This document shows, piece by piece, positions 1 to 7,426 of a stretch of DNA of 11,566 bases. The stretch is from SIG440 sp045647905 (GTDB taxonomy: Bacteria; Bacillota; Clostridia; Monoglobales; Monoglobaceae), in contig JAZRMZ010000025.1 in the NCBI GenBank assembly GCA_045647905.1, positions 1 through 11,566 on the forward strand. The letters are read 5' to 3'. Below the pieces are notes generated by a model. It did not search any database. It was not told the origin of the DNA and worked only from the letters and a program-made list of their open reading frames with translations. The translations under genes were made by a program, and so were the position numbers. Every line of letters begins with the position of its first letter. Position 1 is the stretch's first letter.

Positions 1-2
1 AG

Positions 3-1562
3 AAGCGTGGCGAGCGTGAACAGTATATCCTTGATATAATAGACGTACTGAAAAAACGTCTTGTGGAGTTTGGAATTGACGCCCATGTTGAAGGCAGAGC
101 CAAACATTTTTACAGCATTTACCGTAAAATGTTCATGCAGAATAAAACGATGGATGAACTTTATGATTTGTTTGCAGTGCGTATTATTGTGAATACCGAT
201 GCGGATTGTTATGCGGTTCTTGGTATGGTGCATGATTTTTTTATGCCGATTCCGGGCAGATTCAAGGACTATATGGCAATGCCAAAGCCCAATATGTACC
301 AGTCACTTCATTCAACTGTAATCGGTCCAAACGGAACACCCTTCGAAATTCAGATACGTACATGGGAAATGCACCGAACTGCAGAAAACGGTATTGCGGC
401 GCATTGGAAATATAAAGAAGGCGTTAGCGGTAAATCCGATATTGACGGCAAGCTTGAATGGATAAAACAGCTTCTTGAAATCCAAAAAGATATGACCAAT
501 GCCGAAGACTTTATGCAGACGCTGAAAATAGATATGTTCAGCGATGAGGTTTTTGTGTTCACGCCAAAAGGCGATGTTATCAGCCTTCCCGCAGGTTCAA
601 CGCCCATTGACTTTGCATATGCAATTCACAGCGCTGTGGGTAATAAAATGCAGGGTGCAAAGGTCAACGGAAAAATTGTTACACTTGATTATATTCTCCA
701 GAACGGTGATATTATAGAGATTCACACCTCAAATGCATCACGTGGGCCCAATCTTGACTGGCTGAAGATTGCAAGAACTTCTCAGGCAAGAAATAAGATT
801 AACCAATGGCTAAAAAAAGAAAACCGTGATGAAAATATTATCAAAGGTAAAGATATTTTTGAAAAGGAATTGAAAAAATCAAATATTCCCGTATCATACA
901 TCAATAATTCAGAAATGATTGAGGCGCTTCTTTCAAGATACGGATTCAAACAAACCGACGATATGTTTGCAACCTTGGGTTACGGTGGCTCAAGTGCAGG
1001 AAAATATCTTGCAAAATTCAAGGATAACTGCAAGCGTGATATGGCAAGCAAAAACGCTATTTCGGATGTTACCGAACAGTTTGTTGTCAAAACAAAAGGA
1101 AAGTCAAATACAAGCGGTGTTATTGTTGAAGGAATTGATAATTGCCTTGTGAGAATTTCTCATTGTTGCAGCCCTGTCCCCGGTGATAGGATTGTTGGTT
1201 ATGTCACAAGAGGCAGAGGTGTTGCTGTCCACAGAACAGACTGCATAAATATCACCAATGCCAAGTTTTCCGAGGAGGAACACCGTTTCATTAATGTTTG
1301 CTGGGCTCAGCAGTTTGAAAGTGATTTTCAGGCATTGCTTTGTCTTACTGCAATTGACCGAAACTCCTTGCTTGTTGACATTACGGGTGTAACAGCCGAT
1401 TTGCGGACACCCATAAAGAGTCTTAATGCAAGAACGGCCAAGAATAATGTTGCAATAATTGAGATTTCAATTGAGGTTAAAAACACCGAGCATCTTGAAA
1501 ATGCAATAAAAAAATTAAAACAAATTGAAGGAATTCAATCAGTAGTCCGCAGGCGTCAGTGA
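3..1562 (+). CDS. relA: Bifunctional (p)ppGpp synthetase/hydrolase (RelA/SpoT family), 5' end cut by window
   Basis: This enzyme makes (p)ppGpp from ATP and GTP/GDP in the stringent response; long family members also hydrolyse it. The frame is open from the first bases of the window, so the start lies outside; about 519 codons are present against roughly 730 for the family, so the N-terminal HD hydrolase domain is missing and its activity cannot be judged. The synthetase domain is intact: GRAKHFYSIYRKM (near nt 96-134), RFKDYMAMPKPN, and the catalytic EIQIRT (nt 345-362). A TGS domain follows from VFVFTPKGD (nt 549 to about 735), then a helical region, the conserved HCCSPVPGD cysteine/zinc-finger segment (about nt 1159-1190), and a C-terminal ACT domain (about 1310-1559) ending in RRRQ. 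This long architecture indicates Rel rather than a small alarmone synthetase. The stop codon sits inside a GC-rich hairpin. In many Firmicutes dtd follows; here the MBL hydrolase follows directly, 45 bases downstream. Confidence 0.96.
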   Translation, partial: KRGEREQYILDIIDVLKKRLVEFGIDAHVEGRAKHFYSIYRKMFMQNKTMDELYDLFAVRIIVNTDADCYAVLGMVHDFFMPIPGRFKDYMAMPKPNMYQSLHSTVIGPNGTPFEIQIRTWEMHRTAENGIAAHWKYKEGVSGKSDIDGKLEWIKQLLEIQKDMTNAEDFMQTLKIDMFSDEVFVFTPKGDVISLPAGSTPIDFAYAIHSAVGNKMQGAKVNGKIVTLDYILQNGDIIEIHTSNASRGPNLDWLKIARTSQARNKINQWLKKENRDENIIKGKDIFEKELKKSNIPVSYINNSEMIEALLSRYGFKQTDDMFATLGYGGSSAGKYLAKFKDNCKRDMASKNAISDVTEQFVVKTKGKSNTSGVIVEGIDNCLVRISHCCSPVPGDRIVGYVTRGRGVAVHRTDCINITNAKFSEEEHRFINVCWAQQFESDFQALLCLTAIDRNSLLVDITGVTADLRTPIKSLNARTAKNNVAIIEISIEVKNTEHLENAIKKLKQIEGIQSVVRRRQ

Positions 1563-1570
1563 CCCTGCGG
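1547..1570 (+). other. GC-rich hairpin spanning the relA stop codon
   Basis: CCGCAGG (1547-1553) pairs with CCTGCGG (1564-1570). Inside it GTC (1555-1557) pairs with GAC (1561-1563), leaving a bulged C at 1554 and a three-base loop, about 10 bp in all. The TGA stop (1560-1562) is buried in the stem. The following bases (CTTTAGCTTGAC) are not a U tract, so this is not a classical intrinsic terminator. It could be a pause, processing or mRNA-stability element between relA and the next gene. Confidence 0.5.
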
Positions 1571-1607
1571 CTTTAGCTTGACAAAAGTTTTTTACGGAGG
1601 ATTCTTT

Positions 1608-2219
1608 ATGGAACTAAAATGTATGACCTTGGGTTATATGGGGGTCAACTCATATATCCTTTTTGACAAAAACTCACATAAGGCGGCTTTGTTTGATGCG
1701 CCTGCTGAAGCGGAACGAATTTTAAAGTTTCTTGCGGAAAACGGGCTTGAACTTGAATACATTTTTCTGACCCACGGGCATTTTGATCATATCGGAGCAT
1801 TGTCTGAACTGAAAACAAAAACAGGAGCAAAGATTGTCATACATAAGGATGAAGAAAAATATCTGAATGACAGCGCTCTTAATTTGACGTTTGAGCCATT
1901 GCCTGAGGTGTATGCAGATGTTCTTGTTAACGGGGAGGATATAATGGAATTTTGCGATACAAAAATCAGAATTATACACACTCCCGGACACACTGTTGGC
2001 GGAGTATGCTATTATTTTGATAACATTCTGATTTCGGGCGATACACTCTTTCAGGGTTCAATCGGCAGGTTTGATTTTCCCCTTGGAGATTTTGCAACGG
2101 AAATAAAGTCAATAAAAGAAAAAATACTTGCATTGCCCGATGAAACTCAGGTTTATCCAGGTCACGGCTTGGCGACAACAATCGGAGCAGAAAGAAAGGA
2201 AAATCCTTATTTATCATGA
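1608..2219 (+). CDS. Metallo-beta-lactamase-fold hydrolase (glyoxalase II-like, YcbL/YqgX type)
   Basis: A soluble cytoplasmic hydrolase of 203 residues with the two-metal site of the glyoxalase II branch of the MBL superfamily. Visible ligands, numbered from the chosen start: THGHFDH (H56, H58, D60, H61), H128 in HTPGHTVGG, D145 in ISGDTLF, and H186 in YPGHG. Family members are annotated as hydroxyacylglutathione hydrolase-like, but the protein is about 50 residues shorter than true glyoxalase II and lacks its C-terminal substrate-binding domain, so the thioester substrate is unknown. The start is the ATG at 1608, preceded by a strong GGAGG at 1596-1600 with 7-nt spacing; an upstream TTG in frame at 1578 would place the ribosome site inside the coding sequence. 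The gene lies between relA and a hemZ-like gene, a common Firmicute arrangement, and its stop overlaps the next start (ATGA), implying translational coupling. Confidence 0.93.
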   Translation: MELKCMTLGYMGVNSYILFDKNSHKAALFDAPAEAERILKFLAENGLELEYIFLTHGHFDHIGALSELKTKTGAKIVIHKDEEKYLNDSALNLTFEPLPEVYADVLVNGEDIMEFCDTKIRIIHTPGHTVGGVCYYFDNILISGDTLFQGSIGRFDFPLGDFATEIKSIKEKILALPDETQVYPGHGLATTIGAERKENPYLS

Positions 2220-3385
2220 GCGAAGTGAAAAGTCCGTGGGGGATTCTGACCGGAATCCGTCCTGTCAAAATTGCCTGCAAACAAATGAAATCGGGTTTAT
2301 CAGCCCGTGACACAGTTGAATATTTCATTAATGAATTCGGAGCAACCCGTGAAAAGGCAGAGCTTGCCGTCAGAGTTGCCGAGATAGAGCTCCCCATAAT
2401 TGACTCTATGGACAAAAAAGGCATCAGTATTTATATAGGAATTCCCTTTTGTCCCACACGGTGCCTGTATTGTTCCTTTGTGAGCAACAGCGTTGCAAGC
2501 AGTGCAAAATATATCCCCGATTATCTTGAATGTTTAAAAAAAGAAATTAAATATACCGCCAATATTATAAAGCAAAACAAAAATATAGTTGAAAGTGTAT
2601 ATATAGGTGGCGGAACACCCACAACCTTGAGTGCAGAACAACTGGCTTTTTTGTTTGATGCTGTTTTTTCGGAGTTTGATTTATCAAAAAACAAGGAATT
2701 TACTGTTGAGGCAGGACGTCCCGATACAATAACCGTGGATAAGCTGAAAACCATAAAACAATACGAAATTAACCGAATCAGCATAAATCCACAGTCAATG
2801 AACCGGAAAACCCTGGAAGTTATCGGACGAAACCACACGCCCGAACAAATCCGAGAGGCTTATTTTATGGCAAGGGACTGCGGAATTGACTGTATCAATA
2901 TGGATTTAATCGCAGGACTCCCCGGAGAGACGGTTGATATGTTCAAGTACACAGTTGAAGATGTTGAAAGGCTCAATCCCGAAAACACAACCGTTCATAC
3001 AATGAGTGTCAAGCGTTCATCAAGGCTTAATGAAACATTGATGGATTATAATCTCAGCGATGATACAAAGGTTGCTGAAATGGTGGATTTTGCCTATCAC
3101 ACAATAACTTCAAACGGAAAAAATCCTTATTATTTATACAGACAAAAGAATATGCTGGGGAATCTTGAAAATGTGGGCTATGCAAAGCCGGGTACCGAAA
3201 GTCTGTATAATATCTATATAATGGAAGAAGTGCAGACTATAATTTCTCTGGGATGCGGTGGTGTTACCAAAACAGTTGACAGAGCTACCGACAGAATTGA
3301 AAGAATTTTTAATGTGAAAGAACCCAAAGATTACATCGAACGTATTGATGAAATGCTTCACCGTAAAGATGTTCTTTTGGGTTAA
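2216..3385 (+). CDS. hemZ: HemZ-like radical SAM protein (coproporphyrinogen dehydrogenase family), short N-terminus
   Basis: A 389-residue radical SAM enzyme of the HemN/HemW/HemZ group. The 4Fe-4S motif CPTRCLYC (C79, C83, C86) is followed by SF rather than the extra cysteine of true HemN. The SAM-binding GGGTPT begins near residue 131, and the family block INPQSMNRKTLEVIGR is present. The opening SPWGILTGIRPVKI is a HemZ signature, but in HemZ (about 500 residues in Bacillus subtilis) it lies after a domain of roughly 100 residues. Here it starts at residue 6. The frame upstream of the ATG at 2216 is open back to a stop at 2141 but has no ATG, GTG or TTG, and the intact MBL gene occupies that DNA, so the short form appears genuine. 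The start overlaps the MBL stop as ATGA, without a well-placed ribosome site, which suggests translational coupling. Whether it acts on coproporphyrinogen III is not shown; no other heme gene is in the window. Confidence 0.88.
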   Translation: MSEVKSPWGILTGIRPVKIACKQMKSGLSARDTVEYFINEFGATREKAELAVRVAEIELPIIDSMDKKGISIYIGIPFCPTRCLYCSFVSNSVASSAKYIPDYLECLKKEIKYTANIIKQNKNIVESVYIGGGTPTTLSAEQLAFLFDAVFSEFDLSKNKEFTVEAGRPDTITVDKLKTIKQYEINRISINPQSMNRKTLEVIGRNHTPEQIREAYFMARDCGIDCINMDLIAGLPGETVDMFKYTVEDVERLNPENTTVHTMSVKRSSRLNETLMDYNLSDDTKVAEMVDFAYHTITSNGKNPYYLYRQKNMLGNLENVGYAKPGTESLYNIYIMEEVQTIISLGCGGVTKTVDRATDRIERIFNVKEPKDYIERIDEMLHRKDVLLG

Positions 3386-3391
3386 AAATAC

Positions 3392-3420
3392 TTGACATTA
3401 ACACTTTTTTATGCTATAAT
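3392..3420 (+). promoter_or_regulatory. Sigma-A promoter of the SRP RNA
   Basis: TTGACA at 3392-3397 and TATAAT at 3415-3420 are both perfect consensus hexamers separated by exactly 17 nt. TG at 3412-3413 adds an extended -10. Predicted initiation is at A3426 or G3427, which coincides with the 5' strand of the RNA's terminal helix. A promoter this strong suits a stable, abundant RNA, and it probably also supplies dnaX. Confidence 0.93.
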
Positions 3421-3425
3421 TTTTT

Positions 3426-3708
3426 AGCTATGTTAAATCGGGGTGTTAGCGGTACCTTGTAACCCACAATCCGCTATAGTGGGGATGAAAACTTGAGCTG
3501 AGGAGCAAATTCGTCTTGTCTGCCTTAACTTGGTCAATGTTGACGATTTCGGTCCTGCGCAATTAAAACCTGTGAACCACGTCAGGGCAGGAATGCAGCA
3601 GCGTTAAGCAGTTCTTTTTGATGTGCCGCAGGGGTGCCGAGTCTGAGTTGAGCGGTTAAGTAACGAAGGTGTTTTTGTTTCGAACTCAAGCACATAGCTT
3701 TATTTTTT
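3426..3708 (+). ncRNA. ffs: Signal recognition particle RNA, large (Bacillus/Clostridium) type
   Basis: The RNA scaffold of the signal recognition particle, pairing with Ffh for co-translational membrane targeting. Three parts are visible. The termini pair: AGCTATGT (3426-3433) is the exact complement of ACATAGCT (3692-3699), closing the long rod. Near the 5' end is an Alu-type domain with the conserved TGTAA segment, TAGCGG (3447-3452) complementary to CCGCTA (3471-3476), and CCCAC (3463-3467) complementary to GTGGG (3479-3483). These crossing complementarities fit the known loop-loop contact. The Ffh-binding tip is GTCAGG (3581-3586), then GCA-GGAA-TGC (3587-3596, a GGAA tetraloop), then the AGCAG side. 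A run of seven T (3703-3709) after the closing helix could end the transcript. The position directly upstream of dnaX matches the scr locus of Bacillus subtilis. Exact ends are inferred. Confidence 0.95.
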
Positions 3709-3723
3709 TGTGAGGTGAAACAA

Positions 3724-5310
3724 ATGGCTGAAAAATATCAGGCTCTTTACCGAAAGTGGAGACCCCTTGTGTTTGAAGATGTTGTCGGTCAGGATCATGT
3801 GTCCGATACGCTGAAAAACAGTATCGTATCAGGCAGAATTGCTCATGCTTATTTGTTTTGCGGAACAAGAGGAACAGGAAAAACCTCGTCAGCAAAGATT
3901 TTTTCCCGTGCGGTAAACTGCACAAACTCAAAAGACGGGAATCCCTGCAATGAATGTGAAAGCTGTCAGGGGATTCTCGACGGAAGCATCCTTGATGTTT
4001 ATGAAATGGACGCTGCCAGCAATAGTGGTATTGACAATATTCGTGAAATTCGTGATGAAGTTATTTACAGTCCCACGGGATGTAAATATAAAGTTTATAT
4101 TGTGGACGAAGCTCACATGCTCACAACAGAGGCCTTCAATGCTTTGTTGAAAACATTGGAGGAGCCTCCCGGCCATGTTATTTTTATTCTGGCAACAACC
4201 GAGCCTCACAAAATTCCTGCAACAATACATTCAAGGTGTCAGAGATTTGATTTCAGAAGAATCGGCATTGACGATATTGAACGCCGTCTCAGGCATATTG
4301 TGAAATCAGAAAAAATTGAAATCACGCCGGACGCTCTTGAGCTTGTTTCAGAGCTTGCCGACGGTTCAATGCGTGACGGCCTCAGCATTCTTGACCAGTG
4401 TGTTGCCTTTGCAAAAGGCGAATTGAGGTATGACGATGTTGTTGACATTGTTGGCGTGGCTGACAGAAGAGTTCTGTTTTCAATATGCGACAGCATAGCG
4501 GATTCTGACACAAAAACAGCCCTCAACATTGCGGATGAATTCTTGAAGAAGGGGAAGGAAGCACCAAACTTCATTGAGGAAATGATTTCCCATTTCAGAG
4601 CATTGATGATTTGCAAATCAACCGATTCCCCCAATGATATTCTTGAAAAAACAGATGAGGTTATTGAAAAATATAAACAGCAGTCCGAAAAATATTCTGT
4701 TGACAGAATAATATCAACCATTTCAATCCTTGGCGACTTTCTTTTGCAGACAAAAAAGATGTCTGCCCCCAATGTTGCTGTTGAAATGGCAATTGTGAAG
4801 ATGTGTTCAACAGCAAATGCCGCAGATTCCTCCGAGCTTGCTCTGAAAATTGAAAAACTTGAACGCGAGCTGGAAGGTTTGAAATCAGGCGGTGTTGTGA
4901 TGAAACAGTCAGCACCAAAGCAAAAAACGGTTGTTCCAACAGAACCCCTGAAGGAAGCTGCTCCGCATATTGACAATGCGGCAAGCTGGACAAAATGGCG
5001 TGATGCATTGGGAAGAATCAAACAGGAGAGCAAAAGTCTTTATACATTTTTGTTCAATGCTCAGGCGCTTTATTTTGGTGATGAAATTGAGCTTGTGCTC
5101 ACAGGTGATTTGGCTTATGACAAAATCAACACTCCCGAAGGAAAACAGTATCTTTCAGGAATTTTTTCATCAGTTCAGGGTGCCGAACTTAGGGTCGTTG
5201 TTTCAAAAAGCGGAAACTTGAAAAATCGTGAAGGACAAACTGCAAGCGTTATGGATATTGTCGCAAAAAAAGACCTATTGGGCGACAAAATGACGGTTGT
5301 TGAAGAATAA
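3724..5310 (+). CDS. dnaX: DNA polymerase III subunit gamma/tau (clamp loader ATPase)
   Basis: The ATPase of the replicative clamp loader, which opens the beta clamp and loads it on primed DNA; 528 residues, slightly shorter than the 563 of B. subtilis. The start is ATG 3724 behind GAGGTG (3712-3717); a GTG in frame at 3715 lies inside that ribosome site. Motifs: LYRKWRP at the N-terminus, Walker A GTRGTGKT (47-54), a four-cysteine zinc module (C66, C75, C78, C81), Walker B VDEAH (127-131), sensor-1 ATT, and SRC (170-172) carrying the trans-acting arginine. The collar/oligomerisation domain runs to about residue 365, followed by a charged helix and linker (EKLERELEGLK) and a tau-specific C-terminal domain from about 410. 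It lies just after the SRP RNA with no room for its own promoter, and 24 bases before ebfC. An in-frame A-AAA-AAG heptamer occurs at codons 343-345. Confidence 0.97.
   Translation: MAEKYQALYRKWRPLVFEDVVGQDHVSDTLKNSIVSGRIAHAYLFCGTRGTGKTSSAKIFSRAVNCTNSKDGNPCNECESCQGILDGSILDVYEMDAASNSGIDNIREIRDEVIYSPTGCKYKVYIVDEAHMLTTEAFNALLKTLEEPPGHVIFILATTEPHKIPATIHSRCQRFDFRRIGIDDIERRLRHIVKSEKIEITPDALELVSELADGSMRDGLSILDQCVAFAKGELRYDDVVDIVGVADRRVLFSICDSIADSDTKTALNIADEFLKKGKEAPNFIEEMISHFRALMICKSTDSPNDILEKTDEVIEKYKQQSEKYSVDRIISTISILGDFLLQTKKMSAPNVAVEMAIVKMCSTANAADSSELALKIEKLERELEGLKSGGVVMKQSAPKQKTVVPTEPLKEAAPHIDNAASWTKWRDALGRIKQESKSLYTFLFNAQALYFGDEIELVLTGDLAYDKINTPEGKQYLSGIFSSVQGAELRVVVSKSGNLKNREGQTASVMDIVAKKDLLGDKMTVVEE
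4752..4784 (+). promoter_or_regulatory. Candidate -1 ribosomal frameshift site in dnaX
   Basis: The heptamer A-AAA-AAG (4752-4758) sits in the X-XXY-YYZ register of dnaX (codons 344-345 are AAA AAG), the same slippery heptamer used in E. coli dnaX. A -1 shift would add eight residues (D V C P Q C C C) and stop at TGA 4782-4784, giving a product of about 353 residues. Against this, I see no purine-rich internal Shine-Dalgarno about 10 nt upstream and no strong stem downstream, and the cut would remove the last helix of the collar domain. Such A runs arise easily by chance at this base composition. Confidence 0.25.
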
Positions 5311-5334
5311 ATTAAGAAAGGATTTGAAATTATT

Positions 5335-5685
5335 ATGGCAAAAGGTGGATTCAGAGGCGGAATGCCCATGGGCGGCGGAAACATGAATCAAATGATCAAA
5401 CAGGCAAAGAAAATGCAGGAGCAAATGCTCAAAATGCAGGAGGAAATGGAAGAAAAGGTTTATGAAGCATCCTCAGGCGGCGGAGCTGTTTCGGTAAAAA
5501 TGAACGGAAAGCGTGAACTTCAGGAAATTAATCTTTCATCTGAGGTAGTTGACCCTGACGATATTGAAATGCTTCAGGATTTGATTATGGTTGCGGTAAA
5601 TGATGTTCTTAACAAAGTTGAAGAATCATCAACCGACGAAATGAGCAAGCTCACCGGTGGAATCAATATTCCCGGATTATTTTAG
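5335..5685 (+). CDS. ebfC: YbaB/EbfC family nucleoid-associated DNA-binding protein
   Basis: A 116-residue protein of the YbaB/EbfC family, small dimeric DNA-binding proteins almost always encoded next to dnaX. It has a Gly/Met-rich N-terminus (GGFRGGMPMGGG), a long amphipathic helix rich in Met, Lys and Glu (about residues 16-45, NQMIKQAKKMQEQMLKMQEE), the strand segment GGGAVSVKMNGKRELQEINL typical of the core fold, a second helix (DIEMLQDLIMVAVNDVLNKVEE), and the usual TGGINIPGLF tail. The AAAGGA ribosome site at 5317-5322 is rather far (12 nt) from the ATG. It is co-directional with dnaX, 24 bases downstream, and very likely co-transcribed. recR, the usual third gene of this cluster, does not follow. 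Confidence 0.95.
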   Translation: MAKGGFRGGMPMGGGNMNQMIKQAKKMQEQMLKMQEEMEEKVYEASSGGGAVSVKMNGKRELQEINLSSEVVDPDDIEMLQDLIMVAVNDVLNKVEESSTDEMSKLTGGINIPGLF

Positions 5686-5694
5686 TCTATAAAC

Positions 5695-5725
5695 GGACAT
5701 TCTTCCAAAATGTGGAAGGATGTCC
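5695..5725 (+). terminator. Hairpin between ebfC and the SulP gene, possible weak terminator
   Basis: A 12-bp stem with one G-U pair (5695-5706 with 5714-5725; GGACAT is matched by ATGTCC) and a 7-nt loop lies 9 bases after the ebfC stop. No U tract follows directly. A second, AT-only inverted repeat AAATTTA/TAAATTT (5726-5732 with 5741-5747) comes next and runs into TTTTTG. The pair may attenuate transcription or process the mRNA between the dnaX-ebfC unit and the transporter. I found no convincing promoter in the gap. Confidence 0.5.
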
Positions 5726-5767
5726 AAATTTACGTAAAGATAAATTTTTGAAAGGAAGTCTTTTGAA

Positions 5768-7426
5768 ATGAAAAATTATATGCCAATGCTTTTCACGGAT
5801 TTGAAAAGATACAGCACATCACAGTTTATTAAGGATGTTGTTGCCGGTATCATAGTGGCAATAATTGCATTGCCTTTGTCCATCGCCCTTGCCATTGCAT
5901 CGGGTGTCGGTCCTGAAGCCGGTATTTACACAGCAATTGTTGCAGGATTTGTTACAGCCTTCTTTGGCGGGAGCAGTGTCCAAATCACAGGTCCCACAGC
6001 GGCCTTTGCAACCATTGTTGCAGGAATCGTAACAAAAAATGGTACCGACGGATTGATGCTTGCAACAATAATGGCAGGTATTCTCCTTATACTTATGGGA
6101 ATATTCAAGCTGGGGAATCTGATAAAGTTTATTCCTTTTACAATCACAACAGGTTTTACCGCAGGTATTGCCGTAACTTTGGTTGTTGGTCAGCTCAAGG
6201 ATTTCTTCGGTGTTTCATATCTCAACGGTGAAGCACCAATCGAAACTGTTGAAAAACTGGAGGCATTTGCCCACAATTTTGGCGCAACATTTAATTTTGA
6301 GGCTGTGATTGTTGGTGCAGTTTGTCTTGCCATACTCTTTATCTGGCCAAAGATAAAGTACCTTGAAAAAGTTCCTGCATCTTTGATTGCTGTTCTGATA
6401 GGTGTTGTTATGGTAAAAGGAATCGGAATGAACGTTAACACAATCGGAACACTTTTCAATGTTGAAAGTTCTTTGCCAACCTTTTCGCTACCGTCAGATA
6501 TAAGCATTTCAAAAATCATAGAAATGTTCCCCAATGCTGTCACAATTGCCTTGCTTGCAGGAATTGAATCCTTGCTTTCCTGCGTAGTTGCTGACGGAAT
6601 GGTTGGCAAAAAACACCGTTCAAATGCAGAATTGACAGGTCAGGGGCTTGGAAATATTGCATCTGCTTTGTTTGGCGGTATTCCTGCCACGGGCGCAATT
6701 GCAAGAACTGCCGCAAACGTGAAGAACGGCGGAAAAACACCTGTTTCGGCAATGGTTCACTCGATTGTTCTGCTTGTTGTTCTTGTTGTGCTTATGCCGT
6801 ATGCAGAATATATTCCTATGCCCGCGATTGCCGCAATTCTTATCTCTGTTGCGTATAATATGTGTCAATGGAGAACATTTGTATATCTTGTTAAGACCTC
6901 ACCAAAGAGCGATATTCTGGTTCTTGTGGCAACCTTTGCCCTTACGGTTATTTTTGATCTTGTTGTTGCAATTGAAGTTGGACTCGTACTTGCCTGCATT
7001 TTGTTTATGAAACGTATGAGCGATGAAACAAAGGTGGAGGGATGGAAGTACGTTAAGCAAGAAAATCAGGGTGATGACGCAGGACTTCGTTTTGTTGAAA
7101 AATACATAAGTGTTTATGAGCTGTGCGGTCCGCTTTTCTTTGCGGTTTCAAAACAGATTTCCGGAATAAAAACAAAAGAATATACAAAATGTGTTATCCT
7201 CAGAATGCGTTCAGTTCCCTCTGTTGATACTGATGCTCTCAATGCTCTTAATGATTTTGTTGTGAAATGCAGAAGCAACGGTATAACCGTTATATTCTCG
7301 CACGTAAATCCTCAACCCATGAAAGCAATGAAAAAATCGGGGCTTTATTCAACAGTCGGTCAGGATAATTTCTGTGCTAACATAGACAAAGCAATGGAAA
7401 GAGCTGAAAGTATCGGTGAAAACTAA
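5768..7426 (+). CDS. SulP/SLC26-family anion transporter with C-terminal STAS domain
   Basis: A 552-residue inner-membrane transporter. The membrane domain (about residues 20-415) shows SulP hallmarks: ALPLSIALAIASGVGPEAGIY (about 34-54), then FFGGSSVQITGPTAAF (65-80), the block GGIPATGAIARTAANVKNGG, and successive long hydrophobic segments. The cytoplasmic tail (about 443-550) is a STAS domain: VYELCGPLFFAVSKQI, then SVDTDALNAL, where anti-sigma-antagonist STAS domains carry their phosphorylatable Ser; here the position reads D-T-D. Known SulP members carry sulfate, bicarbonate or dicarboxylates, usually with H+ or Na+; the substrate cannot be read from sequence, and no sulfur-assimilation or carbonic anhydrase gene is nearby. 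The ATG at 5768 follows AAAGGAAG (5751-5758). Its 3' end overlaps the HIRAN gene by 11 bases, pointing to coupled translation. Confidence 0.95.
   Translation: MKNYMPMLFTDLKRYSTSQFIKDVVAGIIVAIIALPLSIALAIASGVGPEAGIYTAIVAGFVTAFFGGSSVQITGPTAAFATIVAGIVTKNGTDGLMLATIMAGILLILMGIFKLGNLIKFIPFTITTGFTAGIAVTLVVGQLKDFFGVSYLNGEAPIETVEKLEAFAHNFGATFNFEAVIVGAVCLAILFIWPKIKYLEKVPASLIAVLIGVVMVKGIGMNVNTIGTLFNVESSLPTFSLPSDISISKIIEMFPNAVTIALLAGIESLLSCVVADGMVGKKHRSNAELTGQGLGNIASALFGGIPATGAIARTAANVKNGGKTPVSAMVHSIVLLVVLVVLMPYAEYIPMPAIAAILISVAYNMCQWRTFVYLVKTSPKSDILVLVATFALTVIFDLVVAIEVGLVLACILFMKRMSDETKVEGWKYVKQENQGDDAGLRFVEKYISVYELCGPLFFAVSKQISGIKTKEYTKCVILRMRSVPSVDTDALNALNDFVVKCRSNGITVIFSHVNPQPMKAMKKSGLYSTVGQDNFCANIDKAMERAESIGEN

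Noticed and set aside
1578..1606. TTGACA at 1578-1583 as the -35 of a promoter for the MBL gene
   Set aside because: At 16-18 nt spacing there is only ATTCTT-like sequence, and initiation would fall at or after the start codon.
1972..2424. A 150-codon minus-strand frame across the MBL-hemZ junction
   Set aside because: It is antisense to two well-supported genes and shows no recognisable domain.
3386..3723. A small protein gene in the gap between hemZ and dnaX
   Set aside because: The gap is accounted for by a promoter and the SRP RNA, with conserved structural motifs and no supported coding frame.
4239..5033. A 264-codon open frame on the minus strand opposite dnaX
   Set aside because: It lies wholly antisense to a dnaX frame with full domain and motif support, has Ser-rich low-information composition typical of shadow frames, and no ribosome site.
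5250..5310. Second slippery heptamer A-AAA-AAA near the dnaX 3' end
   Set aside because: A -1 shift here would only replace the last dozen or so residues before a nearby stop, so no meaningful alternative product results.
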